Source: Fredinandcohnia onubensis
Lineage (GTDB): Bacteria; Bacillota; Bacilli; Bacillales; Bacillaceae_L
Reading direction: 5' to 3'
Assembly: GCF_002734215.1 (NCBI RefSeq)
Contig: NZ_NSEB01000015.1
Location: forward strand, 189,833 to 253,832
DNA: 64,000 bases
Both the position numbers and the translations under genes were made by a program. Of the stretch, positions 36,204-44,845 are shown in pieces. The notes under the pieces are model-generated. The model had not been told where the DNA came from. It saw nothing but the letters and a program-made list of their open reading frames with translations, and did no database searches. How positions within the stretch are numbered: position 1 is the first letter of the stretch; each line of letters opens with the position of its first letter.

Positions 36204-37086
36204 TTATACCCCCTTTATTCTTTGCGGTGAGATATACACAAAGGTCTTCAGTTGCAACCGGGGTGAGCTCAATTCCGAGTTTCTTCGCTTCCAACCATGT
36301 TGCTTCTGGGTAAACATCCTTTACAACGGAATACGTGTAATCATTCCCGAAATCCTCTACATAAATGACCTCCATACCATTTGTTACTTTTTTAATGACG
36401 GTTGATTTCCCACGTAGTCCAACTGCAAACTCCTTCAAATCATCGATCGATTCATGAAGCGCAACACTTCCGTTCCGTATGAGGAGAACATTTTCCAAAA
36501 TACTATCAATTTCGTTTAGCAGGTGGCTAGAAAAGAGGATGGTTCTAGGGTGTGCGATGTAATCTTTCAATAACGCCTTGTAAAAATCTTTACGAATGGC
36601 CGCATCCATTCCTGTTGTAGGTTCATCAAAGATTGTAATTGGGCAGTGGGAAGAGAGACCGATGATCATATTAAATGTACTTTTCATACCTTTTGAAAGA
36701 TGATGGTGAAGTTGCTTTGGATTAAAATCGAAATAATCGAATAGCCGTTTTGCCAATTCACCGTCCCAATTAGGATAGAACTTTGCACTAGCATCTAATA
36801 GTTCAGTTAAGTTCAGCCAAGGAGGGAAGGCCATATTATCATCAATAAAAATAAGATTGGAAGATATCTTTAAATTATTAAACGGGTCCTCCGAAAAAAC
36901 ACGAACCTCTCCTGAAGAAACTGGGTAATAACCAGCGATTATTTTTAAAAGAGTTGTTTTTCCTGCTCCATTTCTACCAATAACCCCCGTTATCGTATTT
37001 GGCTCAATTGTAAAAGTCAGATTATCTAATGCTTTAAAGCCTCCGTAAAGTTTAGATACATTTTGAAACTCAATTGCGTTCATCAT
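36187..37086 (-). CDS. ABC transporter ATPase (YtrB-like)
   Basis: ATPase of 299 residues. Walker A GRNGAGKTT (about 37-45), signature LSKGMKSTFNMIIGLS (an atypical LSKGM), Walker B ITIFDEPTTGMD, H-loop SSHLLNEID. A C-terminal extension of about 80 residues follows. Both ends overlap neighbours (17 bp each side), indicating tight translational coupling with the regulator and permease. Confidence 0.88.
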   Translation of the reverse strand: MMNAIEFQNVSKLYGGFKALDNLTFTIEPNTITGVIGRNGAGKTTLLKIIAGYYPVSSGEVRVFSEDPFNNLKISSNLIFIDDNMAFPPWLNLTELLDASAKFYPNWDGELAKRLFDYFDFNPKQLHHHLSKGMKSTFNMIIGLSSHCPITIFDEPTTGMDAAIRKDFYKALLKDYIAHPRTILFSSHLLNEIDSILENVLLIRNGSVALHESIDDLKEFAVGLRGKSTVIKKVTNGMEVIYVEDFGNDYTYSVVKDVYPEATWLEAKKLGIELTPVATEDLCVYLTAKNKGGINDVFN

Positions 37087-37465
37087 GATTCCCCCTTTGC
37101 CGTTCTTTTTCTGCCTTAATCAAATTGACTAATTCTTCTTCATTAACCCCTAATCGCTCAGACTCCATCACAAGTTCGAAAATGAGATTTTTCATTGTTT
37201 GACTTTTCCTTTTCTCTAAAATAAATTGTTTGGCGTTCGGTGTTACAAACATGCCTAAGCCACGCTTTTTATATAGAATGTTTTCATCTGCAAGGAGATT
37301 CAGTCCCTTTGCAGCAGTAGCGGGATTAATATTGAACATTTCTGCAAGCTGATACTGAGAAAACACCTTGTGATCCTCTGGTATCGCGCCACTTAAGATT
37401 TCTGTCTCAATCCATTCTGAAATTTGCACATAGATTGGCTTTGTGCCATCCTGCTTAAACTTCAT
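37070..37465 (-). CDS. GntR-family repressor, YtrA subfamily
   Basis: 131 residues: an N-terminal winged helix (PIYVQISEWIETEILSGAIPEDHKVFSQYQLAEMFNINPATAAKGLNLLADENILYKKRGLGMFV) with only a short C-terminal helical tail, as in the YtrA subfamily. First gene of the operon, RBS AGGAGG. A 26-bp dyad just upstream is the probable operator, so it likely represses its own ABC operon. Confidence 0.9.
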   Translation of the reverse strand: MKFKQDGTKPIYVQISEWIETEILSGAIPEDHKVFSQYQLAEMFNINPATAAKGLNLLADENILYKKRGLGMFVTPNAKQFILEKRKSQTMKNLIFELVMESERLGVNEEELVNLIKAEKERQRGNHDERN

Positions 37466-37495
37466 ATAAACACCTCCTTAGGTGATTATGTACCT

Positions 37496-37521
37496 TAGTG
37501 CATTAGTAATATAATGTACTA
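37496..37521. promoter_or_regulatory. Probable operator of the YtrA-type regulator
   Basis: TAGTGCATTA - 6 bp - TAATGTACTA, an inverted repeat with one mismatch, 31-56 bp upstream of the repressor start and overlapping a minus-strand -35/-10-like region (TTTACA at about 37538). Confidence 0.65.
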
Positions 37522-37724
37522 TACTACATACTATGTAAAAATTCCAGATTATTTACTATAATTTTGAAAAAATGACCATAATTAGGCTAGTAAAGGAAAA
37601 AGAACCAAATTCATTTTCAGGAAAAACGTAAAAATACGCCTCAAGTCTTAGATTCTTGTAATTTCTAGGTCCATAGTTCGAATACATATCTTATAGTATA
37701 GTTAACGTGAGGAAGAACAGATTG

Positions 37725-38036
37725 ATGAAGAGGAAAACGAGGCGCGAGTGTGGTAGATATCCCCTTTATCGAGTGTATGAAGGGGAAAACGTTGGGTAAA
37801 TTGAGCGGAAATCCTCTTCATAGAAGTGATCAAGGGGAAAACGCTGGTTGAACTTCGTGGAAATTCTCTTCATAGAGGCGATGAAGACCCGAACGTAGCG
37901 CTAGCACAGTAGTAAAGTCCTTCATCGCGGTTATGAAGACCCGAACGTAGCGCTAGGACCGTAGTAAAGTCCTTCATCGAGCTGATGAAGACCCGAACGC
38001 AGAGAATAAACCGCAGCAAAGTCCTTCATCCACAAA
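37725..38036 (+). repeat. Six-copy tandem array, exact 52-bp unit with junction hairpins (array 3)
   Basis: ATGAAG (ATCAAG once) recurs at 37725, 37777, 37829, 37881, 37933 and 37985: five spacings of exactly 52. The first three units carry GGGGAAAACG; the last three ACCCGAACG with CGCTAG or AGAGAATA. Each junction forms a hairpin with a 7-nt loop: CCCCTTTAT/ATGAAGGGG (cgagtgt), CTTCAT/ATCAAG (agaagtg), TCTTCAT/ATGAAGA (agaggcg), CTTCAT/ATGAAG (cgcggtt), CTTCATC/GATGAAG (inside the last junction). Located between the divergent YtrA-type repressor and xpaC genes; the rest of the 685-bp gap shows only promoter-like AT-rich DNA. Confidence 0.93.
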
Positions 38037-38150
38037 TTTCGCAAAACTAAAACTATAAGATCACACCAGATTTTCCCTCAAAAGTTTTTGAAACCAACGT
38101 TTGAGCTGGTTCGTATATAATAGTAAGACAGAATGTTAGGAGTCGATTGT

Positions 38151-38801
38151 ATGAATCAATTGCTTGCTTTTATTGTTAAATCGTTCATTTCAGTGCCGAC
38201 AACGGTTACTGTCTGGTTAATAAGTATGTTTGCGTTTGACCAAACCTTCCTACTTTCGTCTGGGTATGCCTTATTAGGTGGCGGAATTGCCTATTTTGGA
38301 ACGTCTGTCATAATGAAACAAGCCTTTTTACGAAAACATCGGTTAACGAGGAAGGAATATCAATATATTGAGAGAAATTTAAAAGAAGCAAAGAAAAAAC
38401 TTGCTAGACTAAATAAGTCCCTTTTTACCGTTCGTCACATCCCGTCATTGAAACAAAGAGTAGATTTGCATCGTGTTACAAAGAAAATCTACCGGTTATC
38501 GAAGAGTGAACCGAGACGCTTCTATCTAGCGGAACGCTTTTATTTTTCACATTTGGATTCAGTTGTGGAATTAACAGAGAAGTATGCGTTTCTTTCATCC
38601 CAACCGAAGAAAAATAGTGAGCTAGAGAGGTCACTGCATGAAACACGAAGAGTGCTCGAAGAATTGACGGAAACGATTGAAAAGGATTTACACAAAATGC
38701 TCTCGAATGATATAGATGATTTGCATTTCGAAATTGATGTAGCCAAAAATTCGAATAAACAAGCAAATGATTCTCATTTCATTGATCAAAATAGGAGGTA
38801 A
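38151..38801 (+). CDS. xpaC: XpaC-like protein
   Basis: 216 residues. Two hydrophobic segments at the N-terminus (about 8-26 and 30-50), then a basic, helical cytoplasmic region (KEAKKKLARLNKSL; YRLSKSEPRRFYLAERFYF; LEELTETIEKDLHKML). XpaC was named for 5-bromo-4-chloroindolyl phosphate hydrolysis, but its true role is not established. ATG 38151 has TTAGGAG 8 nt upstream (38136-38142), better than ATG 38133. It pairs with telA just downstream, as in B. subtilis xpaC-yaaN. Confidence 0.85.
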   Translation: MNQLLAFIVKSFISVPTTVTVWLISMFAFDQTFLLSSGYALLGGGIAYFGTSVIMKQAFLRKHRLTRKEYQYIERNLKEAKKKLARLNKSLFTVRHIPSLKQRVDLHRVTKKIYRLSKSEPRRFYLAERFYFSHLDSVVELTEKYAFLSSQPKKNSELERSLHETRRVLEELTETIEKDLHKMLSNDIDDLHFEIDVAKNSNKQANDSHFIDQNRR

Positions 38802-38807
38802 ATGAGT

Positions 38808-39992
38808 ATGAGTGAACAGTTTTCTCCAAAGTATAAAGAACCTGCGAATTTAATGGATGAATTACTTGCAAATCCATTTGATGTGAAGAAAGATGAACAG
38901 GAAAATCCAATTATCTTAACACAAGAAGAAGAGAAAAAGCCTGTACGTTTAGTGGATGTGCTACCTGAAGAAAATAAGGAAAAAGCACTTCAGCTAGCGA
39001 AACAAATTGACCCAACTAATCATCAAGCGATGATTTCATACGGAACACCTGCTCAAAACAAGCTCCTATCATTTTCAAATACAATGCTTGAGCATGTTCA
39101 AAAAAATGATGTAGGTGAGGTTGGGCAAATCATCTCAGACCTCATGAAGCGTCTTGATGAGATGAAGCCTGAGGAGTTAAATCCTGAAAAACGCTCTGTT
39201 ATTGCTCGGATGTTTGGGAAGATTTCGAATTCCGTTCAAGAGGTACTTTCAAAATATCAAAAAACAGGAGCACAAATTGACCGAATTAGTGTGAAGCTTG
39301 AAAGAAGTAAGAATGTTCTTTTATCAGACATTGCGATCCTTGAAAAGCTTTATGACAACAATAAGGACTATTTTGATGCGTTAAACGTCTACATTGCAGC
39401 GGGCGAATTAAAGCTTGAGGAAATGCATCAAAAGGTTATCCCAGAATTAAAGAAACAAGCAGAAGCTTCCAATGACCAAATGAAGGTGCAAGAAGTAAAT
39501 GACATGGTTCAATTTGCAGACCGCCTTGAAAAACGTGTACATGACCTGAAGTTAAGTAGGGAAATTACGATTCAAAGCGCACCACAAATTCGTTTGATCC
39601 AAAACACAAACCAAGCGCTTGTGGAAAAAGTTCAATCATCCATCATGACGGCAATTCCATTATGGAAAAACCAAGTCGCCATTGCGCTAACCTTAATTAG
39701 ACAGCGTCATGCAGTAGAGGCGCAAAAACAAGTTTCCAAAACAACGAATGAACTTTTATTGAAGAATGCTGAAATGCTAAAAAGCAATACGCTTGAAACG
39801 GCAAGAGAAAATGAGCGTGGTTTAGTCGATGTAGAAACATTGAAGAAAACGAAAGAAAATCTCATTTCTACATTAGAAGAAACATTACGTATTCAAGAGG
39901 AAGGTCGTAACAAGCGTCGCCAAGCTGAGCTTGAGCTTGCTTCGATGGAAACTGAACTTCGCCAAAAGCTTTTAGATATCAAGACTGACTAA
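38808..39992 (+). CDS. TelA/YaaN-like toxic-anion resistance protein
   Basis: 394 residues, soluble, mostly alpha-helical with long coiled-coil segments; no membrane segment. Family regions include [74 protein letters not shown] and the C-terminal [23 protein letters not shown]. TelA proteins are linked to tellurite and cell-envelope stress resistance. ATG 38808 is 8 nt after AGGAGG; ATG 38802 is too close. Six bp after xpaC, so one operon; terminator follows. Confidence 0.88.
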   Translation: MSEQFSPKYKEPANLMDELLANPFDVKKDEQENPIILTQEEEKKPVRLVDVLPEENKEKALQLAKQIDPTNHQAMISYGTPAQNKLLSFSNTMLEHVQKNDVGEVGQIISDLMKRLDEMKPEELNPEKRSVIARMFGKISNSVQEVLSKYQKTGAQIDRISVKLERSKNVLLSDIAILEKLYDNNKDYFDALNVYIAAGELKLEEMHQKVIPELKKQAEASNDQMKVQEVNDMVQFADRLEKRVHDLKLSREITIQSAPQIRLIQNTNQALVEKVQSSIMTAIPLWKNQVAIALTLIRQRHAVEAQKQVSKTTNELLLKNAEMLKSNTLETARENERGLVDVETLKKTKENLISTLEETLRIQEEGRNKRRQAELELASMETELRQKLLDIKTD

Positions 39993-40000
39993 AGTAAGAA

Positions 40001-40037
40001 AAGGATAGGTACCGAAATCAGGTACCTATCCTTTTTA
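40001..40037 (+). terminator. Terminator of xpaC-telA
   Basis: AAGGATAGGTACC / GGTACCTATCCTT with a 7-nt loop and T-run. Confidence 0.92.
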
Positions 40038-40101
40038 TTATGCCTAGCTTCATGCACAAACAGCTCGAGGTACAAGCCATTCGCGCTTTACGCTTTTCAA
40101 T

Positions 40102-41397
40102 TTACAATCCAAATAATTGTGGTAAGAACAACGAGATTTGAGGGACAAATGCTACGAGTAATAGCACGAGAATAACGACCCCGAAATATGGTAATAACGT
40201 TGGTACCACTTCTTCAATTTTAACCTTCGCGACACTACAACCAACAAATAGAGCACTTCCCACTGGTGGTGTCATATTTCCAATACATAAACCGAAGCAG
40301 ATAAGCATCCCGAAATGAATTGGATCCATACCGAAGCTTTGTGCAACAGGTAAGAAGATTGGCGTGAAAATTAGTACAGCCGGTGTGATATCCATAAAAG
40401 TACCAACAAGTAATAAGATAAAAATGATAATAAGAATAATCCCGTATTGATTATCGGTGATCGATAATAGGGCACTACTTATTGCCTCCGGTAATTTCAT
40501 ATATGACATCACAAGTGAAAACAGAGCAGAAGCCGTAATCAAGAAGAGAATCATTCCAGTAATTTCAATCGTTTCGATAAAAATGGCTGGTAAATCTTTC
40601 AGCTTAAAGTTTTTATAAATAATCGACAGAATGACTGAATATATAACTGCAACAGCAGCACCTTCTGTAGCCGTAAAAATACCAGCAACAATTCCGCCAA
40701 TTACGATGACAATTAACAATAAACTCGGGATTGCACTAACGATAATATAGAAGGTATCTTTTGCACTAGGTAACTTCGAAACAGGGTAGTTTTCTTTTTT
40801 AGCCATAAAATAGGCAACAACCATTACCGCTAAGCCCCATAAAATGCCCGGTATATATCCAGCCATAAATAGTGCAGCAACTGAAGTACCTCCACTCACC
40901 AATGAGTACACAATCAGTACTGAACTTGGCGGGATAATTAGTCCTGTAGGCGCAGAAGCAATGTTAACCGCTGCTGAATAGGTTAGTTTGTAGCCTTGAT
41001 TCGTTTGCATAGGCGTCATGATTCGTCCCATCGCTGCAGCAGAGGCAACACTTGAGCCGGATATTGAACCAAACAGCATATTCCCAACAGCATTCGTATG
41101 TGCCAATGATCCTGGAAGTTTTCCAACCAAGACCTTCGCAAAATTCACTAGTCGGAAAGCAATTCCACCATTATTCATGATAATCCCTGATAGAACAAAT
41201 AAAGGTATCGCCAACATTGTAAAATTATCAATTCCCGTTACCATTCTTTGAGCGGATGTTAAAATGGCTACATCAAACGGCAACACGAATAGAAAGGTAA
41301 TAACAGAGCTTAAAATGATTGCAATCGCAATCGGCGCCCCAAACAATAAGAGAAAGAAAAAGGTTACAAATAGGATGATTCCAGCAATAGTTCCCAT
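40102..41397 (-). CDS. TRAP transporter large permease (DctM)
   Basis: 431 residues, about 12 membrane segments. DctM features: LSGIIMNNGGIAFRLVNFAKVLVGKLPGSLAHTNAVGNMLFGSISGSSVASAAAMG, TGLIIPPSSVLIVYSLVSGGTSVAALFMAGYIPG, FTATEGAAVAVIYS, GTFMDITPAVLIFTPIFLPVA, and NMTPPVGSALFVGC. It imports an organic acid with Na+ together with DctQ and a binding protein. The stop of dctQ touches its start. Substrate unknown; less similar to the second TRAP set at 58-60 kb. Confidence 0.93.
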   Translation of the reverse strand: MGTIAGIILFVTFFFLLLFGAPIAIAIILSSVITFLFVLPFDVAILTSAQRMVTGIDNFTMLAIPLFVLSGIIMNNGGIAFRLVNFAKVLVGKLPGSLAHTNAVGNMLFGSISGSSVASAAAMGRIMTPMQTNQGYKLTYSAAVNIASAPTGLIIPPSSVLIVYSLVSGGTSVAALFMAGYIPGILWGLAVMVVAYFMAKKENYPVSKLPSAKDTFYIIVSAIPSLLLIVIVIGGIVAGIFTATEGAAVAVIYSVILSIIYKNFKLKDLPAIFIETIEITGMILFLITASALFSLVMSYMKLPEAISSALLSITDNQYGIILIIIFILLLVGTFMDITPAVLIFTPIFLPVAQSFGMDPIHFGMLICFGLCIGNMTPPVGSALFVGCSVAKVKIEEVVPTLLPYFGVVILVLLLVAFVPQISLFLPQLFGL

Positions 41398-41879
41398 TAT
41401 AGAATCACCTCTCTTTTTCGTTCCTTATAAGACGTCAAACTGTGAATTTGATAGATAATAATGCAAATCCCACTAACGAGAATAGCAGAATAAACCACTC
41501 CCATAGAAAGACCAGTAGCTGCCGCCGTTTGAGCGGAAGTTAGCATTACAATTCGTATACCACCGTACACCATTAAAATTGCAGCAGTTAAAAGAACAAT
41601 AATATCAGTAATAAATTCAATTTGAAGCTGCACTTTTGGGCTAAATTTTTCTCTAATAAAAAGGATCCCAATATGCTTTTTTGCGCCAAATACATAGGCA
41701 GCTGACATAAGTCCAAACCAAATTAACATATATCTAGTTAACTCCTCCGTTCCAGGAGAGGAGATGTTAAACACATACCGTGCTAACACTTGCCAGGTTG
41801 ACATCGCAACCATAGAAACAAGTAATAAACTTGAGAAGACAATCAATACTTTGTCGAGAACTTGTTTAACCTTATTCAT
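41397..41879 (-). CDS. TRAP transporter small permease (DctQ)
   Basis: 160 residues, four membrane segments, with VLIVFSSLLLVSMVAMSTWQVLARYVFNISSPGTEELTRYMLIWFGLMSAAYVFGAKKHIGI, typical of DctQ. It overlaps the binding-protein gene by 8 bp and adjoins dctM, giving the usual P-Q-M order. Confidence 0.92.
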   Translation of the reverse strand: MNKVKQVLDKVLIVFSSLLLVSMVAMSTWQVLARYVFNISSPGTEELTRYMLIWFGLMSAAYVFGAKKHIGILFIREKFSPKVQLQIEFITDIIVLLTAAILMVYGGIRIVMLTSAQTAAATGLSMGVVYSAILVSGICIIIYQIHSLTSYKERKREVIL

Positions 41880-42867
41880 TAGACGAATTCCCCTTTATTA
41901 ATTGGTAAATATCTTTTGTTTTTTCATCTTTTGCATAAGCCTCATGGAGTGGCTTTACAGCATCGATGAAGGAGGTTTTGTCAACCTCAATGAAATGTAC
42001 GCCCATTTTATTTTTAGCGGTTTCAGTTTGTTCTTTAATGGTTTTTCCCCAAACAGTCTCGTGATAAAGGGTAGATTCCTTTGCCGCCTCCTGAATAATG
42101 TCTTTTTCATCGTCTGTTAAATCATTGAAACGTTTGGCATTAATGATGAGCATATCAGGTACGATTTGGTGGCCTGTATACATGTAATATTTAGCAACCT
42201 CACCGTGGTTATTACCCACTAGAGCGGTTTCATTATTCTCAGCAGCGTCAATAACTCCTGATTGAAGAGCCGTATAAACTTCTCCGTACGCCATCGGAGT
42301 AGGGAGTCCACCAAATGCCTCAATCATATTTACACTCGTTTGACTTGGTTGAACCCTGGTTTTTAATCCTGCGACATCCTCTACAGTATGCACTTCACGA
42401 TCTTTCGTATATAAATTACGTGAACCTGCATTGTAGTAAGTTAATGCAATAATACCAATATCCTCAGTTTTGTAATAAAGCTGATCGGTTATCGTTTTAT
42501 CATTCATTTTTTTCTCGAACTCTTCGTAATCCTCAAAGACATATGGCAAGCTGAATATGGAGTAATCGGATTCAAATCCTTCTAAGGCACTTGCACTAAC
42601 TTTTGCGACATCTACAGCACCGGATTGTGTTAATTCGAGTACTTCACGTTCACTTCCTAGTTGCCCATTTGGATAGATTTCCACCTGGATTTTATTATTT
42701 GATTTTTCTTCAACTAATCTGCCGAATTCGACAAGTGATAGATGAACTGGGTGATCTAAAGTTTGGTTGTGGGCAAGCTTTATTTCTTTAACACCAGCTT
42801 CATTGTTACACCCCACAAGTAATAAAGCGGTTACGAAAACAAATAGAAATTGGGCTATCATTCTCAT
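41872..42867 (-). CDS. TRAP transporter substrate-binding lipoprotein (DctP)
   Basis: 331 residues. MRMIAQFLFVFVTALLLVGC is a lipoprotein signal with lipobox LVGC. The mature domain has IKLAHNQTLDHPVHLSLVEFGRLVEEKSNNKIQVEIYPNGQLGSEREVLE, the conserved Arg in GLKTRVQPSQTSVNMIEAFGGLPTPMAYGEVYTALQSGVIDAAENN (binds the substrate carboxylate). ATG 42867 follows TTAGGAGGT; an upstream in-frame start (42927) would bury the signal peptide. It shares the DctP plan with the two proteins at 53.6 and 57.5 kb but is clearly more distant. Confidence 0.93.
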   Translation of the reverse strand: MRMIAQFLFVFVTALLLVGCNNEAGVKEIKLAHNQTLDHPVHLSLVEFGRLVEEKSNNKIQVEIYPNGQLGSEREVLELTQSGAVDVAKVSASALEGFESDYSIFSLPYVFEDYEEFEKKMNDKTITDQLYYKTEDIGIIALTYYNAGSRNLYTKDREVHTVEDVAGLKTRVQPSQTSVNMIEAFGGLPTPMAYGEVYTALQSGVIDAAENNETALVGNNHGEVAKYYMYTGHQIVPDMLIINAKRFNDLTDDEKDIIQEAAKESTLYHETVWGKTIKEQTETAKNKMGVHFIEVDKTSFIDAVKPLHEAYAKDEKTKDIYQLIKGNSSNE

Positions 42868-42996
42868 GCTGCTACCTCCTAAGTTAAAAATAAGCGGTTC
42901 CATTTTTATTATTCTGTGTTTGTTCATAAAACTTATCCTAAAAATGGAATATAATAATTTATTTGTTTAGAAAACAAACAAATTATAACTTTTAAA

Positions 42997-43020
42997 AGGG
43001 TACCATAAGTACCCTCTTAA
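42997..43020 (-). terminator. Terminator of brnQ
   Basis: AGGGTAC / GTACCCT hairpin, followed on the minus strand by TTTT. Just beyond, TTTGTTT and AAACAAA (42962-42982) form a loose dyad in front of the TRAP operon. Confidence 0.7.
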
Positions 43021-43029
43021 AATCAATCA

Positions 43030-44364
43030 CTAAAATGTTTTTATTTTTGCATTTTCGACAAATTTTGCGTTTTTACTGAATTGGCTCATCACAAGTCCTA
43101 AAGCTGTTCCGACCAGGGCTGGAACAATCCACTCTAAGCCAACGGATGCTAAAGGCAGCATATTTTTCATATCTTGAATGGGTCCAAGATCAAGGCCAAA
43201 TGCATTTAATCCGCTGATGAGTGCAAAAACGCCAGTAAATAGCATAGCTGAGCCATATACGGCTTTCGTATTTTTAAAATAGCGATTAAAGAAGGTTAAT
43301 ACAACTAACACAATTAATAGAGGGTAAGTCATTACTAGGAATGGTACAGAGACTTTTAAAATCTGTGCTAATCCTAGGTTTGATAGGGTAAATCCAACTA
43401 ATGTTACAAGTAGTACAATTGATTTATAGGTTGCCTTTGGAAGTAAGTTTGAAAAATACTGGCCACAAGCAGTCGTTAATCCTACAACGGTTGTGAAACA
43501 AGCTAATGTGAAAATTAAGCCTAAGAGTACAGTTCCACTTTGTCCAAATAAAAGAGTCGCTGCAGAAGATAAGATATCTGTACCATCATCAAATGTTCCT
43601 TGACCAGCCATTTTTGCACCAATTAATCCAATTCCAACATAAATAGCCGAAAGGAGGATACCTGCAATGACCCCAGCTTTAAAGGTGTATTTTGTTAACT
43701 GTGACCGATTTTCGATTCCCTTTTTTTGAATCGAGTTTAGGATAACAATTCCGAATGCTAATGAAGCAAGAGCATCCATTGTATTGTAACCCTCAAGGAA
43801 ACCAGAGAAGAAAGCACCAGTTTGATAACCTTCTGAAGGACTTAGGAATGGTGTATCGATTTTAAATAACCCAACAATGATTAACGTAATAATTGCAATT
43901 AATAAGGTTGGAGCAATTAGGCGCCCCATATATTTCTCCATTTTACTAGGATTTAAGCTGATAAAATAGACAAGTCCAAAGAAAAGAACTGAGAAAAGTA
44001 AGAGAACAAGGGCTGCATTTGTTGATTCAGGTAAAAATGGAGTGATGCCCATTTCGAACGCAACGTTCGCATTTCTAGGAATTGCAAGGAAAGGTCCAAT
44101 ACAAAGGTAGACGGCAACCATAAAGGCTGTGCTAAAAACAGGATGAACACGATCGCCCATTGCCTGTGCGCCACCTTTTACAAGTGAAACCGCAAAGATA
44201 ACAACCACCGGTAAACCTACGCCCGTTACAATAAAGCCAAGCATACCTGTCCAAAAATTAGTACCAGCACCAGCACCTAAAAAAGGTGGGAAAATCAAAT
44301 TACCAGCACCAAAAAACATCGAAAATAACATAAACCCAATAAACAAAGTATCTAACCTCTTCAC
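43030..44364 (-). CDS. brnQ: Branched-chain amino acid:cation symporter BrnQ
   Basis: Uptake of isoleucine, leucine or valine with Na+ or H+; 444 residues, 12 segments. Motifs: DTLFIGFMLFSMFFGAGNLIFPPFLGAGAG at the N-terminus, EGYNTMDALASLAFGIVILNSI, TTACGQYFSNLLP. GTG 44364 is placed 9 nt after AAGGAG; an ATG at 44373 directly abuts the RBS and TTG 44367 is another option. Controlled by the T-box leader upstream, so it should be induced when a charged tRNA, probably tRNA-Ile, is scarce. Confidence 0.93.
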   Translation of the reverse strand: MKRLDTLFIGFMLFSMFFGAGNLIFPPFLGAGAGTNFWTGMLGFIVTGVGLPVVVIFAVSLVKGGAQAMGDRVHPVFSTAFMVAVYLCIGPFLAIPRNANVAFEMGITPFLPESTNAALVLLLFSVLFFGLVYFISLNPSKMEKYMGRLIAPTLLIAIITLIIVGLFKIDTPFLSPSEGYQTGAFFSGFLEGYNTMDALASLAFGIVILNSIQKKGIENRSQLTKYTFKAGVIAGILLSAIYVGIGLIGAKMAGQGTFDDGTDILSSAATLLFGQSGTVLLGLIFTLACFTTVVGLTTACGQYFSNLLPKATYKSIVLLVTLVGFTLSNLGLAQILKVSVPFLVMTYPLLIVLVVLTFFNRYFKNTKAVYGSAMLFTGVFALISGLNAFGLDLGPIQDMKNMLPLASVGLEWIVPALVGTALGLVMSQFSKNAKFVENAKIKTF

Positions 44365-44405
44365 CAAAATCATCTCCTTAAAAATTATTCTAAAATAGGG
44401 ATAGA

Positions 44406-44424
44406 GGGACAGGTCCCCTGTCCC
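44406..44424. repeat. GGGACAGG/CCTGTCCC hairpin in the brnQ leader
   Basis: Perfect 8-bp inverted repeat with a 3-nt spacer, lying between the T-box terminator and the brnQ ribosome binding site. Member of the dispersed GGGAC...GTCCC family. Confidence 0.8.
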
Positions 44425-44432
44425 AGAAAAAA

Positions 44433-44703
44433 CAAAAAACCTCGCCCCTAAAAATAGGGACGAGGTTAACTCGCGATACCACCCTGATTCCGCAGTCTCA
44501 AAGAAAATAGACTACGACACTCACTAACGTACAAGCATACGTGTTCCTTCGTAACGGCGGACTACCCGTCAAAGCTTACTTGTTTCAGCTTTGCATCTCA
44601 GAGATGATTTTCGGATGGCTCTGAACATCGACTTTCAGCAACTGTCGACTCTCTGGGGAACAGGATTCCAATCGTACTCTTTCTCTTCATCGATTTTTAA
44701 TAT
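44433..44703 (-). promoter_or_regulatory. T-box riboswitch controlling brnQ
   Basis: On the minus strand: Stem I with an AGTA specifier-loop motif near 44678, the T-box sequence AGGGTGGTATCGCG (44472-44485) and a terminator stem AACCTCGTCCCTA / TAGGGGCGAGGTT (44438-44467) followed by TTTTTTG. A probable specifier ATC (Ile) is at 44606-44608, in GAAAATCATCTC before the basal stem. Uncharged tRNA would stabilise the antiterminator and allow transcription of brnQ. Confidence 0.9.
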
Positions 44704-44709
44704 ATTAGA

Positions 44710-44738
44710 ATATTAACAGAAGAGAAAAAAACAGTCAA
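44710..44738 (-). promoter_or_regulatory. Promoter of the T-box-brnQ transcript
   Basis: TTGACT (44738-44733), a 17-bp spacer and TAATAT (44715-44710) on the minus strand. Confidence 0.8.
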
Positions 44739-44784
44739 CAAGTTTTTTGATAGTTTTTATAATTGAATTTTTTTTTGGGACGGA

Positions 44785-44836
44785 GGGACAGGTTCCTTGT
44801 CCCTGTAAAAATACGGTGGGACAAGGGACCTGTCCC
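44785..44836. repeat. Large GGGACAGG...GTCCC inverted element
   Basis: Two 19-bp arms (44785-44803 and 44818-44836) are reverse complements with one mismatch; each arm is itself a small GGGAC...GTCCC palindrome. It sits just past the 3' end of the IclR-type gene but lacks a T-run on either strand in the right place for a normal terminator. Confidence 0.8.
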
Positions 44837-44845
44837 CATGTCCCA

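Noticed and set aside
44785..44836. Large hairpin as a normal terminator of the IclR-type gene
   Set aside because: On the minus strand the stem is followed by CCGTCCC and A residues, not a T-run, so intrinsic termination is not supported.
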